Counted from the first letter of the stretch, positions 37,501 through 44,270 are shown. The stretch: DNA of 64,000 nucleotides from Streptomyces sp. CA-278952 (GCF_028747205.1 NZ_CP112880.1:620001-684000); one strand, 5' to 3'. Notes: generated by a model not told the origin, from the letters alone. A program made the numbers and translations.

Positions 37501-38023
37501 CGCGGAAGTCGAAGCAGTACGAGATGCGGTTCGACACCATCGTCATCATGGTGCCGGTCGCCGTGTGGGCGGCCAGCGAGGTGAAGCCCAGGTCGGCGAA
37601 TTGCAGGATCTTGTAGTCCAGGGTGAACGCGCCGACGTAGACGGCGACGTTGCCGCCGGCGAGGTCGGCGGCACGCTGGCCACCGTCCTCCAGGGCCTCC
37701 CACGCCACTTCGAGCAGCTTCCGCTGCTGCGGGTCCATGTGGTCCGCCTCGCGGGGGCTGATGCCGAAGAACGCGGGGTCGAACTCGTCGAAGCCGTCGA
37801 TGTATCCACCGCGGCCGCCGACGAGGCGCCCCGGTTTGTCGCGGAACCGGCTGCCGAGTGTGCTGACGTCGTACCGGTCGGGCGGTGTGGGCGTGATGCA
37901 GTCCTTGCCCTCCACCAGATTGCGCCAGTACGTGCGGTGGTCCGAGGCGCCGCCGGGCAGGCGGCAGCCCATCCCGATGATCGCCACCTTGTTCCGTAAC
38001 GCCCGGTTGTTCGCGTCGGCCAT
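28508..38023 (-). CDS. ftdB: iterative PKS-NRPS hybrid, PTM polyene tetramate synthase
   Basis: A 3171-residue megasynthase with one PKS and one NRPS module. KS about 10-435: active Cys184 in DTACSSSLV, His in HGTSTPVGDP and NIGHTESAAG. AT about 545-850: Ser638 in GHSTGE. DH about 905-1190: His936 in LADHRIQDTVVFP and Asp in HPVLLDACFQ. A structural KR part follows, then catalytic KR about 1490-1680: TGAFGALG and Tyr1652. ACP: Ser1813 in GLDSLLA. C domain about 1875-2300: HHIVSDA with His2007. A domain about 2340-2800: TTSGSTGRPKAV and Asp2540. PCP: Ser2895 in LGGSSIKL. TE about 2940-3171: Ser3016 in GYSLGG. No ER or MT domain is seen. The A-domain pocket read by eye (D-V-G-E-L-V-S-I-D plus Lys) resembles ornithine codes. 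ATG has GAGGAG 6 bases upstream. All catalytic residues are present. Confidence 0.95.
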   Translation of the reverse strand: MADANNRALRNKVAIIGMGCRLPGGASDHRTYWRNLVEGKDCITPTPPDRYDVSTLGSRFRDKPGRLVGGRGGYIDGFDEFDPAFFGISPREADHMDPQQRKLLEVAWEALEDGGQRAADLAGGNVAVYVGAFTLDYKILQFADLGFTSLAAHTATGTMMTMVSNRISYCFDFRGPSLSIDTACSSSLVAVHLACQALNNGESDLALAGGTLLHMAPQYTIAETKGGFLSPEGRSRTFDAAADGYVRAEGVGLVALKRLDDAVRDGDRIHAVITGSGVNQDGHTNGITVPNADAQVDLIRRVCAEAGITPGDLQYMEAHGTSTPVGDPIEANALARALAVGRAPGARAYVGSVKTNIGHTESAAGIAGLIKTVLSIKHRTIPPHINLENLNPAIDPATLPYEIPTRPTAWPEHEGPARAGVNSFGFGGTNAHVVLEEAPEVLPDVRPAAPAGRRWSILPLSARNPDALTEMAAGIRGELAGDNGPAVALDDLGHTLAHRRQHLPERLSVAYTSRASLDEALAAHARGEAHPRVARGRARDAADRRLVWVFTGMGPQWWGMGRQLLEEEPVFRDAVAACDRALREFADWSLIEEMTADESVSRMAETWLAQPANFAVQVGLAALWRSHGVRPDAVVGHSTGEIAAFHAAGVYSLRDAARVVVHRSRLQQTLAGTGAMLAVSLSEDEAERRVRPYSDRVSIAAVNSPTAITLAGDEAALTLLAQELRAEQQFAKFLTVEVPYHSVVMERIKDELLALLAPLEPRAAQVPLYLTGVEGTARGEELDAAYWWKNVRERVRFRSAVDRIADDGHQVFLEIGPHPVLGHAIRECLDTGGTSGLTLPSIRRRENESERFAASLGSLHNLGVPIDWSVLQPAGRPVTLPRHPFRRDRHWTEPRPVAQVRLGHRDHQLLGRRTDRTEPTWQARLDTEDLPYLADHRIQDTVVFPAAGYLEMAAQAVLRLTGGTTAVLADIDLRKALFLPDGEDRTVEVSLSLENAAFTIASPTGDDGERAVHASGIVRTGQRRRTAPPLDAPAIRARSLRRLEGPDCYTALAALGYHYGPAFQAIEEVWIGSGEVLARIRPPRAIGDDAAGHHLHPVLLDACFQTLLTPLIPPAPEDPAPVTGIRLPLSLDEVALEPIGDQPFWAHATLLPGDADTTLGNIALYADDGAPLGRVLGFRAADVEKAATAVARTTIDSWLAEPVWTDCPPLPADDARALPQDANDGDVNDGDVSDGGDVRDDGVRGEASGSAAERRQAPAPAAAARYHDWLVLADTGGVADAFAALAAARGERCRLVRRGAAYTASGDGATFTVDPASDADLRRLLADLDRDGGPFRGAVLHLWNLDAPALAACDRTSLTDHTGAGAYSLIALARLLSARGSGGRLHIVTRGAQPALPGEGPEPLGAPAWGIGRVLRHQELIEHPGKLIDLDPRRQPGPDGDRAEAEALLGEVLNDDEEEIALRDGGRRTSRLRPAEGLTRPLPLRLRADGSYLVTGAFGALGRLLCRTLVRRGARRIILVGRTPVPAREKWAGTDPATAEGRAVALLRELEALGAQPVLATLDITDEDALAGWLDAHRHSGAPPVRGVFHLAGQVRDTLVADLDRAAFDAVHDPKTVGAHLLHRHLRDEPLEHFVLFASIASLLTTAGQTNYAAGNAFLDALAHHRRAQQLPALSLDWGPWATGMIEELGLVDHYLHSRGMSSLSPDAGMAVLERVIGQDHAQLVVATVVDWPVFLAWYPSPPPLVADLAAAAAPPADATSGNGFLDTFRAADEETRRTLVAERFAALSAAVLRTGTDRIDPATGLGELGLDSLLAMELRARIHAELGVALPVVALLSGTPAGELAAQLHDGLTALASADAPDRAPGAVELHSDEGQYPLTQNQKALWFLKHLNPDGYAYNIGGAVEVTVTLEPDLMFEAVRRLIARHPALRTNFLLVDGQAVQRVSEDAATDLALFDVQGEDWESIHATIVQEYRKPYDLAQDPLVRFRLFKRGPDRWIIMKAVHHIVSDAISTFTFIDELLAVYEALRRNQEPQLPPIEARYLDFLNQQNAFLAGPGAAGMLDYWRSHLPAEVPLLDLPVDKPRPAVQTHNGASEFFVLDDALSARVHALARAHGVTPFMVLLSAYYLLLHRYSGQDHIIVGSPVTGRTRQDFASVYGYFVNPLPLHADLSEDPTVAELLQQVRRTVLGGLDNQEYPFVLLVEELGLQHDPSRSAVFQAMFILLTHKVAAEQYGYRLEYIELPEEEGQFDITLSAYEDEAEGRFHCVFKYNTDLFLPETMRRMAAHYIRLLDRMTRVPGEQPASQLEMLGDRERERLVGEWSRPALPSAGTGAEPFVPVQTLIGRVAAEHPAAVAVTLPTAHGGAHRLTYAELDRRAADSAARLRALGVGEGSVVVLCLDKSPELIVALLGVLKAGAAYLPLRPDQPADRLAHLVTTTGAALVLVADDATPEQTGALTVPTLTLAELGRTEPHPEGPAAEAGPDSPAYVITTSGSTGRPKAVRVSHRNLASAHAAWRQEYRLDTDVRTHLQMAEPSFDVFTGDLVRALCSGGTLVLADRDLLFDTTRLYRTMRQERVDCAEFVPAVVRGLMDHCTREGLRLDFLRLLVVGSDAWSVGEYRRLAGLCGPGTRLVNSYGLTEATIDSAFFEGPVDDLEPGAMVPIGRPLPNSALHVLDAHGEPVPPGVPGELWIGGDGVALGYAGDPEQTEERFVTRALGRTADARPERLYRTGDIARWDAHGRVHLLGRTDGQVKLRGHRIEIGEIEAQLAQWPPLARAVVTVRTDTGGEAALCAYCVPAPGATLDVRALRRHLARSLPSYMIPSHFTEVPALPLTANGKVDTAALPAPRAGAGDRPHEEPVTLYEVSVARHWKTLLGREQIGLEDDFFELGGSSIKLIELLHHLRTEFGVGVPVSRLYQVTTLHGMAATVEDVLLGTAADELPSLTFNAGQASALFCFPPAGGHGLVYRGLAAQLPDYSVTGFNYLPGDDKVSRYADLIEAARPDGPYLLLGYSLGGNLAFETAKELERRGRDVAHVVILDSRRILAAYEPDASGIAAFESELADHVRKHTGSEAVAHETLAHAAEYLAFCGRTPNTGTVAATVSVITDEEKAALYAAGEHGTWHGSSTGATAVLRGSGIHADMLDAKHLPRNAELVRSVLRGDATHGG

Positions 38024-38080
38024 GTCGAACTCCTCAAGTCGTGGTGGAGCAAGTCGTGGTGGAGCGTCAGGGGGCGGCGG

Positions 38081-39022
38081 TCACTCCGGTCGGGAGGCCC
38101 GTACCGGTCGGCGGCGCCAGGGATGTGCGAGGGCGGCGAGGATCTCGCCGGTACCGGGGAATGACGTGGGGTCGTGCAGGCCCACGGCGCCGGGCTCGCG
38201 GCCGGGGTACCAGGTGAAGCTGCCGAAGAGGTGGTCCCAGCACGACAGGTCGGAGCCGTAGTGGCCGGCTTCGGCCAGATCGGTGCTGTGGTGCAGACGG
38301 TGCTGCTCGGGACTGGCCAGCAGATGGTTGAGCCGTCCGATGCGGACATCGATGTTGGCGTGGATGAAGTAGCCCTGGGCGGCGACGAAGAGTCCGACCA
38401 CCAGCACCGCGGGGCGGGAGAATCCCGCGAACGCCAGAGTCAGCTGGACGAGGGCCTGCGCCAGGACGATGTCCAGCACATGGTTGACCCCGTTGTTGGC
38501 GACGTTGACCTTCTCCGGCACGTGGTGCACTCCGTGGAGGCGCCAGAGAAGGGCGTTCCGGTGACCCAGCCGGTGCACCGTGTAGCTGACGAGAGATCCG
38601 GCGAGGAGCGCGGCCGGGATCTCGACCATGAGATGGCGGGCCGGTTCCGCGGGCGAGATCAGGCCGACAGCCAGCGCGACCAGGAGTTGCGCCACTCCGC
38701 TTCCGGCCATGGTGAGCAGGAAGTAGATGCCGTACCAGCGCCATTCGGCCTTTCCGGGGTGCCAGTTCCGGTCATAAGGAATCAGCCGTTCCAGGAGAGC
38801 CAGATAGGCGATGACCCCGACCAGGAAAAGTGAACTGACCCAGGCCGGATCCCACTGCAGCCACAATGCGGCCGCCCCCACGGATACGACCGCGAGGAGG
38901 AGAGCCGGGTACGCTCCAGCGCGAACAAGTCGAGCGGAAGAATGACCGGACCACCCCTTCCGGCCGACCGAATAGCCGGTCGAATAGATTCCGCCATCGG
39001 CGGAGTGCTCGCGCTCGTCCAT
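38081..39022 (-). CDS. ftdA: fatty acid hydroxylase/sterol desaturase-type oxygenase of the PTM cluster
   Basis: A 313-residue membrane diiron oxygenase. There are about four to five hydrophobic segments (for example residues 40-60 and 65-85), and three His clusters typical of the superfamily: HRLGH, LHGVHH and QHRLHH, with NHVLD and NHLLAS between. These bind the diiron centre at the cytoplasmic face. In PTM clusters this gene hydroxylates the ornithine-derived part of the macrolactam (C-3 position in HSAF). The ATG at 39022 was chosen because GGAGGG lies 6 bases upstream; the in-frame extension to 39064 has no such signal. It is the first gene of the cluster, 57 bases before the PKS-NRPS. 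Confidence 0.88.
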   Translation of the reverse strand: MDEREHSADGGIYSTGYSVGRKGWSGHSSARLVRAGAYPALLLAVVSVGAAALWLQWDPAWVSSLFLVGVIAYLALLERLIPYDRNWHPGKAEWRWYGIYFLLTMAGSGVAQLLVALAVGLISPAEPARHLMVEIPAALLAGSLVSYTVHRLGHRNALLWRLHGVHHVPEKVNVANNGVNHVLDIVLAQALVQLTLAFAGFSRPAVLVVGLFVAAQGYFIHANIDVRIGRLNHLLASPEQHRLHHSTDLAEAGHYGSDLSCWDHLFGSFTWYPGREPGAVGLHDPTSFPGTGEILAALAHPWRRRPVRASRPE

Positions 39023-39596
39023 CCGTGACCCTCCACAAGTGACGGTGATGGGGGGAGAGACCATCGCATCGCATCAGAGCAGGCCAGAGCATTCCTAGGA
39101 CGTGACAGGAAACTCCGGGCGGCGGCCACGGCCCCCGCGCTGGCGACTTTCAGACACCCGACCTCGATGGAATGCGGCCGTGGCGTGGACTGATGCCCCC
39201 GACCCCATCAGCCCAGATCATCTATTTCCCGTTCCCACCGCTTTAATCACGCGCGACTCGGAGAAATCATCCGGCGCATTCGTCCGTGCGGAAATGCGAG
39301 AAGGATCGCACAGCCAAGGCGAGTTCATTTGTGCGAACAATTCTTTCGTAGGATCATCGCGGCGTTTGAGGACGGCGCATTCCGGTGCGCCGGGAGACGC
39401 TTCCCCACGCTCCGGCGTATGTCGGAGGGAGGGCGGTGCGCCCGCGCGAAATTGGCTCCCCGAAAGCGCCCCCGAAGCGAGACCTCGGAGCGGGGACCGG
39501 CCTGAGCGCTCCCCCCTTCTTCCACCGCAGGACATCGCCCTGCGATGATCACAGCGAGATCCGGCAGCACATCAGCGAACGAATCGAGGAGCCCCC
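39023..39596. other. intergenic region upstream of the PTM cluster
   Basis: 574 bases between divergent genes, with no gene I can support. It must contain the promoter of the hydroxylase/PKS-NRPS genes and that of the cysteine-desulfurase-like gene. A stretch around 39220-39360 is clearly less GC-rich and contains TTGTGCGAACAA (39329-39340), an inverted repeat (TTGT/ACAA) that could be an operator. No cluster-specific regulator gene is adjacent. Confidence 0.55.
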
Positions 39597-40805
39597 TTGT
39601 CGTACGACGTTGGCGCGGTGCGCGCACAGTTCCCCGCCCTGCGGTCCGGTACGGCGCACTTCGACGGGCCGGGCGGCACCCAGACCCCGGCCTCCGTCAT
39701 CGCCGCGATCGGCGAGGCGATGAGCGGGCCCCTGTCGATCCGGGGTACCGCGCTGCCCGGGGAGGTGAACGCGGAGGAGATCGTCCGCGGGTTCCGGCAG
39801 GCGATGGCGGACCTGCTGGGCGCGGACCCGGGCGGGATCGTGTACGGCCGCAGCGCCACCCAGCTCACGTACGACTTCTCGCGCACCCTGTCCAGGGCCT
39901 GGCGCCCGGGGGACGAGGTGGTGGTCAGTCGGCTGGACCACGATGCCAACATCCGCCCGTGGGTGCACGCGGCCGAACAAGCGGGGGCGGTGGTGCGGTG
40001 GGCCGACTTCGATCCGTCGACCGGCGAGCTCGCCCCCGAGGCGGTCGGCGCACAGATCACCGGGCGGACCCGGCTGGTCGCGGTGACCGGCGCCTCCAAC
40101 CTGATCGGCACCCGGCCCGACATCCCGGCCATCGCCGAACTGGTCCACCGGGCCGGCGCGCTGCTGTATGTGGACGGGGTCCATCTGACGGCTCACCACG
40201 CGGTGGATGTGGAGCGGCTCGGGGCGGACTTCTTCGTCTGCTCCCCGTACAAGTTCTTCGGGCCCCACCACGGGGTGCTCGCCGCCCGGCCCGAACTGCT
40301 CGGCACTCTCCGTCCGGACAAGCTGGCGCCCTCCACCGACGCCGTGCCGGAACGCTTCGAACTCGGCACCCTCCCCTACGAGACGATGGCGGGGACCCGC
40401 GCGGCAGTGGACTTCCTCGCGGACCTGGGCGCCGGCGCGGCCGCGGCGGGCGGGCGCCGGGCGCGGTTGCGGTCGGCGTTCGCGGCGATCGACGCCCACG
40501 AGACGGCACTGCGGGAAAGCATCGAGAAGGCGGTGGGCGGACTGGGCGGGGCGACGGTCCACTCCCGTGCCGTCGAACGCACCCCCACCCTGCTGCTCAC
40601 CTTCGACGGCCGGGACGCGGCGGACGCCTACCGTTCTCTCGCCCGCTCCGGGGTGCACGCGCCCGCCGGTTCCTTCTACGCCCTGGAGGCCTCCCGTCAC
40701 CTGGGGCTCGGCGACAGCGGCGGCCTGCGCGTCGGACTCTGCGCGTACAACGACACGGACGACGTGGAGCGCCTCCTGACGGGACTCGCGGACTGGCTGC
40801 GGTGA
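39597..40805 (+). CDS. cysteine desulfurase-like class V aminotransferase
   Basis: A 402-residue PLP enzyme. The N-terminal start FPALRSGTAHFDGPGGTQTP is characteristic of the cysteine-desulfurase-like subgroup. HDANIRPW, VTGASNLIGTRPDI and DGVHLTAHHAVDV surround the cofactor, and the PLP Lys is in SPYKFFGPHHG. No catalytic-loop Cys comparable to NifS/IscS is obvious, so true cysteine desulfuration is not certain. The start is TTG at 39597 with GAGGAG about 8 bases upstream. It is divergent from the PTM cluster and not obviously part of it. Convergent with the MerR-type gene, whose stop lies 21 bases away. Confidence 0.85.
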   Translation: MSYDVGAVRAQFPALRSGTAHFDGPGGTQTPASVIAAIGEAMSGPLSIRGTALPGEVNAEEIVRGFRQAMADLLGADPGGIVYGRSATQLTYDFSRTLSRAWRPGDEVVVSRLDHDANIRPWVHAAEQAGAVVRWADFDPSTGELAPEAVGAQITGRTRLVAVTGASNLIGTRPDIPAIAELVHRAGALLYVDGVHLTAHHAVDVERLGADFFVCSPYKFFGPHHGVLAARPELLGTLRPDKLAPSTDAVPERFELGTLPYETMAGTRAAVDFLADLGAGAAAAGGRRARLRSAFAAIDAHETALRESIEKAVGGLGGATVHSRAVERTPTLLLTFDGRDAADAYRSLARSGVHAPAGSFYALEASRHLGLGDSGGLRVGLCAYNDTDDVERLLTGLADWLR

Positions 40806-40833
40806 CGGCGGGGACGGCGGCCGTCGTCACCGC
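40799..40833. terminator. possible hairpin between convergent genes
   Basis: GCGGTGACG (40799-40807) and CGTCACCGC (40825-40833) form 9-base arms around a GC-rich loop that spans the two adjacent stop codons. Confidence 0.4.
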
Positions 40834-41846
40834 GCACCGAGTGCGGCCAGTGCGTCCAGCGCGTCGGCGAGCCCGGACGGGTGCCGGGTTCCCGGGGGCT
40901 GCCGCCCGGCCCAGCCGGGTCCGGCGGTGAAGACGACAGGCCGCCTGCGCGCGCCCCGTACGCCCCACTCGATCGCCCCTACCCGTGCCGCGAGCGAGCG
41001 GCTCGCCGTGCCGTGCGACTGGGCCCAGAGCACCACCGCGTCGGGTCCGGTGCGCCGGACCGCCTCCGCCAGCGCCTCGACGGGCAGGGCGGCGCCGAAC
41101 ATACGGACCGGCAGTCCGTGCCGGGTGAGCGTGGCGGCGAGTGCCTCCAGAGCCAGCGTGTGGGTCTCACCGGGTACACAGGCCAGCAGGGAGAGGCCCG
41201 CACCGGGGACGGGGGGCCCGGTGGCACGGACACCGCGGAGCGCGCCGGAGACGTGCCAGGACAGCAGGTGCTCGACCTCGATGTACCGCTCCCCCCCGGT
41301 CTCCCACTTACGGCCCACCGCGTGCAGCGCCGGCGCCATCACCTCGTCCCAGGCGGCCGGCAGCCCGTAACGGTCGAGGACCTCCGTGAGCAGTTCCTCC
41401 ATGGCCGGCGCGTCCAGCCGGAGCGCCGCCCGGGCCAGGCCTCGGCATTCCCGGCGGGCGCTGCCGGGCGGAAGCGGCCCGGCGGCCCGGGGCGGGTGCC
41501 CGCGCCGTGGCGCGGCCGTGGCGCGGGACGCTCCGGCCAGGACGGCACGAGCGGCCTCGGCCGGCGGCAGGCCCGCGCTCGTCAGGCGGCACATGTGCCG
41601 CAGGGCGGCGATGTCGGCCCCGGTCCAGCGACGGTGCCGGCCGTCCTCCCGTGCGGCCGGGCCGATGCCGTAGCGGCGGTCCCACGAACGCAGCGTCGTC
41701 GGCGCGACCCCGAGGAGGCGGGCCACGGCACCCGTGGTCAGCCCTCCGTCGGCCGACGCCTGCGGGGGCCGACCACCGGCAGCGGCGCGGTAGCCCTCCG
41801 GACCCATCGCCGAGTCCGACACCAGCTCCATCACGGGGTCGGTCAC
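40827..41846 (-). CDS. MerR family regulator with B12-binding-type effector domain (CarH/LitR-like)
   Basis: A ~339-residue regulator. The MerR helix-turn-helix (about residues 35-100) reads GLTTGAVARLLGVAPTTLRSWDRRYGIGP. A helical B12-binding cap follows, with WETGGERYIEVEHLLS carrying the Trp and Glu-His of the W-x9/10-EH motif. The C-terminal Rossmann-like B12-binding domain includes LLACVPGETHTLALEAL, with a His in the position of the lower cobalamin ligand. Family knowledge: CarH and LitR proteins sense light through adenosylcobalamin and repress divergent genes. GTG at 41846 was chosen with GGTGG upstream; the in-frame extension to 41948 is not family-like. An inverted repeat lies in its promoter region next to the divergent DUF4383 gene. 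Confidence 0.8.
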   Translation of the reverse strand: MTDPVMELVSDSAMGPEGYRAAAGGRPPQASADGGLTTGAVARLLGVAPTTLRSWDRRYGIGPAAREDGRHRRWTGADIAALRHMCRLTSAGLPPAEAARAVLAGASRATAAPRRGHPPRAAGPLPPGSARRECRGLARAALRLDAPAMEELLTEVLDRYGLPAAWDEVMAPALHAVGRKWETGGERYIEVEHLLSWHVSGALRGVRATGPPVPGAGLSLLACVPGETHTLALEALAATLTRHGLPVRMFGAALPVEALAEAVRRTGPDAVVLWAQSHGTASRSLAARVGAIEWGVRGARRRPVVFTAGPGWAGRQPPGTRHPSGLADALDALAALGAR

Positions 41847-41893
41847 TGGTCCACCACGGAGTTCATCACAAGCTCCATGAATCCCACCATACG

Positions 41894-41910
41894 ATGCAAA
41901 AACGGTGCAT
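41894..41910. promoter_or_regulatory. inverted repeat in the MerR / DUF4383 divergent promoter
   Basis: ATGCA-AAAACGG-TGCAT, perfect 5-base arms with a 7-base spacer. It sits in an AT-richer island of the divergent promoter region, 48 bases upstream of the MerR start and 112 upstream of the DUF4383 start. It is a plausible operator for the MerR/B12 protein. Confidence 0.5.
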
Positions 41911-42021
41911 GTTGCCCCGTGTGTCGCCGCGCGGTTCGCTGGAAGCACCGGGGCCCTGCGTGATGCCCTCCCGCCGCATCGCCCCCGCCCCGAACCTCAG
42001 CGGGATGGACAGGAGACGGCA

Positions 42022-42567
42022 ATGAAACTGAGCGACGAACTTCCCGTCGATCACCGGCTGGCGACGGTGTACCGCGTCGGCGCGGGCCTCTGCGGGGCCA
42101 TCCTGCTGGCCTTCGGCATCCTCGGCTTCACGAGTCGGCTGGGCTTCTTCGAAACCAGCGGCGATCACATCGCCGGACTGTCGACCAACGGTCTGCTGAG
42201 CCTGATCTCGGTGGTCGTCGGCGGGCTGCTGATCGCCGGGGCCGCGGTGGGCGGAAACGTGGCGTCCACCCTGAACATGACGATCGGCTCGCTCTTCCTG
42301 CTGAGCGGCTTCGGCCACCTCTTCATCCTCGACCGCGCCGCGAACATCCTGGACTTCGGGATGCCGAACGTCGTCTTCAGCTTCGTCATGGGGCTGCTGA
42401 TCCTCACGTTCGGCATGTACGGACGAGTGGCGGGCGGCCTGCCGCACGACAATCCGTACTGGCGCCGCCGCCACCCGGAGCAGGCGGACCGCGAGGCCAC
42501 CGCCGCGCGTGGGCGCGCGGCGGCGGGCGGACAGCTCGGGCGGGGTGGCGCTCAGACCTTGCGGTAG
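42022..42567 (+). CDS. DUF4383 domain-containing membrane protein
   Basis: A 181-residue membrane protein with four hydrophobic segments (about residues 15-38, 55-75, 82-105 and 112-132). It has the arrangement of DUF4383: a VDHRLATVYRVGAG start, an STNGLLSLISVVVGGLLIAGA segment and NMTIGSLFLLSGFGHLF. Function is unknown. ATG 42022 has AGGAGA 5 bases upstream; a longer in-frame reading begins at 41905 inside the operator and is less likely. It is divergent from the MerR/B12-type regulator and likely its target. The 3' end overlaps the convergent DUF1206 gene by 16 bases. Confidence 0.8.
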   Translation: MKLSDELPVDHRLATVYRVGAGLCGAILLAFGILGFTSRLGFFETSGDHIAGLSTNGLLSLISVVVGGLLIAGAAVGGNVASTLNMTIGSLFLLSGFGHLFILDRAANILDFGMPNVVFSFVMGLLILTFGMYGRVAGGLPHDNPYWRRRHPEQADREATAARGRAAAGGQLGRGGAQTLR

Positions 42568-43394
42568 CGGGCGTTGACCCAGGAGAACACCCCGAAGGCG
42601 ACCAGTCCGAGGGCGATGACCACCAGGAGCCACGGGCCGACGGGGGTCTCGGTGAAGGAGCGCAGGGTGTCGTCCATGCCCTTGGACTCGTCCGGCTGAT
42701 GCTTGATCGCGGCGGCCACCGCGAACCCGCCCGCCGTGGCGAACACGATGCCACGCGCCGTACCGCCGAAGACTCCGGTGAAGTCGACCACCTGGCGGAC
42801 TCGCTTAGACATCTCGGACATCTTCAGGTGCTTGTGGTACTTCCGCAGAAGCGCCCGGACCGCGATCCAGAGACCGGCGCAGGCCACCCCCACACCCACG
42901 ATCCCGACGATCCACTGGCCTCCGGGCCAGCCGAGCGCCTTGGCGGTGATGTCCTTCGACTGCTGGTCCGACGATCCGCCGCCACTACCCGAGTCACCGG
43001 CGGCGAAGGACAGGACGGAGTAGGCGACGAACCCGTAGAAGACGGCACGGCCCGCCGCCATGGCCCGCTTGGTGGGCTTGCGGCCGTCGGACCCGGCCGC
43101 GCCGAACAGGGCCTCGGACAGCCGCCAGAGCGCCATCCCCACCAGGGCGATGCCCAGCGCCCACAGCAGGATCTTCCCGAAGGGCTTCTCGGCTATCTCA
43201 CCGATCGCGCCACCCCGGTCGGCCTGCTTCCCACCGCCTCCGGACAGCGCGATCCGCAGGGCGAGAGCGCCCACGAGAACGTAGATCACCCCACGGGCCA
43301 CGAAGCCCGCGCGAGCCCCGGCCTCCATCGCGGTGCTGTTCGCGGCTCTCCTGGCCTGGCCGCGTCCCTGCGCTGTTACTGAACGGGTATTCAT
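42552..43394 (-). CDS. DUF1206 domain-containing membrane protein
   Basis: A 280-residue membrane protein with six hydrophobic segments arranged as three repeated pairs, as in DUF1206. The repeats start at ARAGFVARGVIYVLVGALAL, KRAMAAGRAVFYGFVAYSVL and FGGTARGIVFATAGGFAVAA. The second and third pairs are separated by a basic cytoplasmic segment (RALLRKYHKHLKMSEMSKRVRQ). Function is unknown in the family. It overlaps the convergent DUF4383 gene by 16 bases. It appears to be transcribed alone. Confidence 0.85.
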   Translation of the reverse strand: MNTRSVTAQGRGQARRAANSTAMEAGARAGFVARGVIYVLVGALALRIALSGGGGKQADRGGAIGEIAEKPFGKILLWALGIALVGMALWRLSEALFGAAGSDGRKPTKRAMAAGRAVFYGFVAYSVLSFAAGDSGSGGGSSDQQSKDITAKALGWPGGQWIVGIVGVGVACAGLWIAVRALLRKYHKHLKMSEMSKRVRQVVDFTGVFGGTARGIVFATAGGFAVAAAIKHQPDESKGMDDTLRSFTETPVGPWLLVVIALGLVAFGVFSWVNARYRKV

Positions 43395-43563
43395 GCATCC
43401 CAGCTGCCCCGGTCCGATGGATAGATGTCATGAGCGCATCGGAACGTGACTTTCGACGCAGAATCGACGCGGCGGGCGGTCCGGGCAGACGTGCGGCAGC
43501 GTGGGAGAGAAGGAGAAGACCCACCCCCGCTCGCCGGAGGAGACATCAAGAAGGTAGGACATC

Positions 43564-44142
43564 ATGACGATCACCCGACTGCAGCGCACCGTGGCAGGCG
43601 CCGCGGCACTGGCATTCCCCGCCTCCCTGGCGTTCTTCGCTCCGCAGGCCCAGGCCGAGGCACCCGCCGAACCGTACGGCCCCGCCTGCTCCTCCGTACC
43701 GAAGGAGGGCGCGGGCAGCCTTGAGGGCATGGCGAAGGACCCGGTCGCCACCGCCGCGTCCAACAACCCCGAACTCTCCACCCTCGTCAGCGCGGTGAAG
43801 AAGGCCGGCCTGGTCGACACGCTCAACAACGCGAAGAACATCACGGTGTTCGCGCCGACCAACGCCGCCTTCGACAAGATCCCGCAGGCCGATCTGGAGG
43901 CACTCCTCAATGACAAGGCCGAGCTCACCAAGGTGTTGACGTACCACGTGGTGGGCGAGAAGGTCACGACCCAGCAGATGGAGGACGGCACCTTCAAGAC
44001 GCTGGAGGGCAGCGACCTCATGACGAAGGGCTCGGGCACCGAGTTCACGGTGAACGACTCCTCGAAGATCGTCTGCGGCAACGTGCCGACGGCCAACGCC
44101 ACGGTGAATCTGGTCGACACCGTGCTCATGCCGCCGTCGTAG
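43564..44142 (+). CDS. secreted fasciclin domain-containing protein
   Basis: A 192-residue exported protein. The signal peptide (residues 1-32, AGAAALAFPASLAFFAPQAQA) precedes a single FAS1 domain (about 60-190). Recognisable blocks are NPELSTLVSAVKKAGLVDTLN, NITVFAPTNAAFDKIP (the FAS1 H1-type box), LTYHVVGEKV (H2-type) and the closing ANATVNLVDTVLMPP. Bacterial FAS1 proteins are adhesion-like and often lipid- or wall-associated, but no lipobox or anchor is present here. GAAGGTAGG lies 5 bases before the start. A strong terminator follows. Confidence 0.88.
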   Translation: MTITRLQRTVAGAAALAFPASLAFFAPQAQAEAPAEPYGPACSSVPKEGAGSLEGMAKDPVATAASNNPELSTLVSAVKKAGLVDTLNNAKNITVFAPTNAAFDKIPQADLEALLNDKAELTKVLTYHVVGEKVTTQQMEDGTFKTLEGSDLMTKGSGTEFTVNDSSKIVCGNVPTANATVNLVDTVLMPPS

Positions 44143-44179
44143 AGACGGTTGCGCCGCCGCCTCCGCACACAGAGGATCC

Positions 44180-44210
44180 CGTGCCCGGACCCCGCGACGG
44201 TCCGGGCACG
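44180..44210 (+). terminator. strong terminator after the fasciclin gene
   Basis: Perfect 12-base arms CGTGCCCGGACC (44180-44191) and GGTCCGGGCACG (44199-44210) with a 7-nt loop, 38 bases after the stop. The right arm sequence recurs once more directly downstream (44217-44228, GGTCCGGGCACG), offering an alternative pairing. Confidence 0.8.
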
Positions 44211-44270
44211 GCGCGGGGTCCGGGCACGGCCCCCGCGCGCCCGTTCTCTACGCTTCTATACGCTGAGGGC

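Larger units (their letters stand above)
22824..39022 (-). other. polycyclic tetramate macrolactam (PTM) biosynthetic gene cluster, frontalamide/HSAF type
   Basis: Six genes on one strand in the order hydroxylase, PKS-NRPS, two phytoene-desaturase-like flavoproteins, MDR reductase, P450. The last five are linked by overlaps or gaps under 50 bases. This order and content correspond to the ftdA-F type PTM clusters known from many Streptomyces. The PKS-NRPS has a single KS-AT-DH-KR-ACP module plus C-A-PCP-TE. It is expected to work iteratively to make two polyene chains that acylate the two amino groups of ornithine, and the TE region then forms the tetramate. The oxidoreductases then close the carbocycles. 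The exact ring pattern and product cannot be read from sequence. Confidence 0.9.

Noticed and set aside
33941..37999. 1352-residue plus-strand open frame
   Set aside because: Antisense to the KS-AT-DH part of the PKS; no recognisable domain or ribosome binding site.
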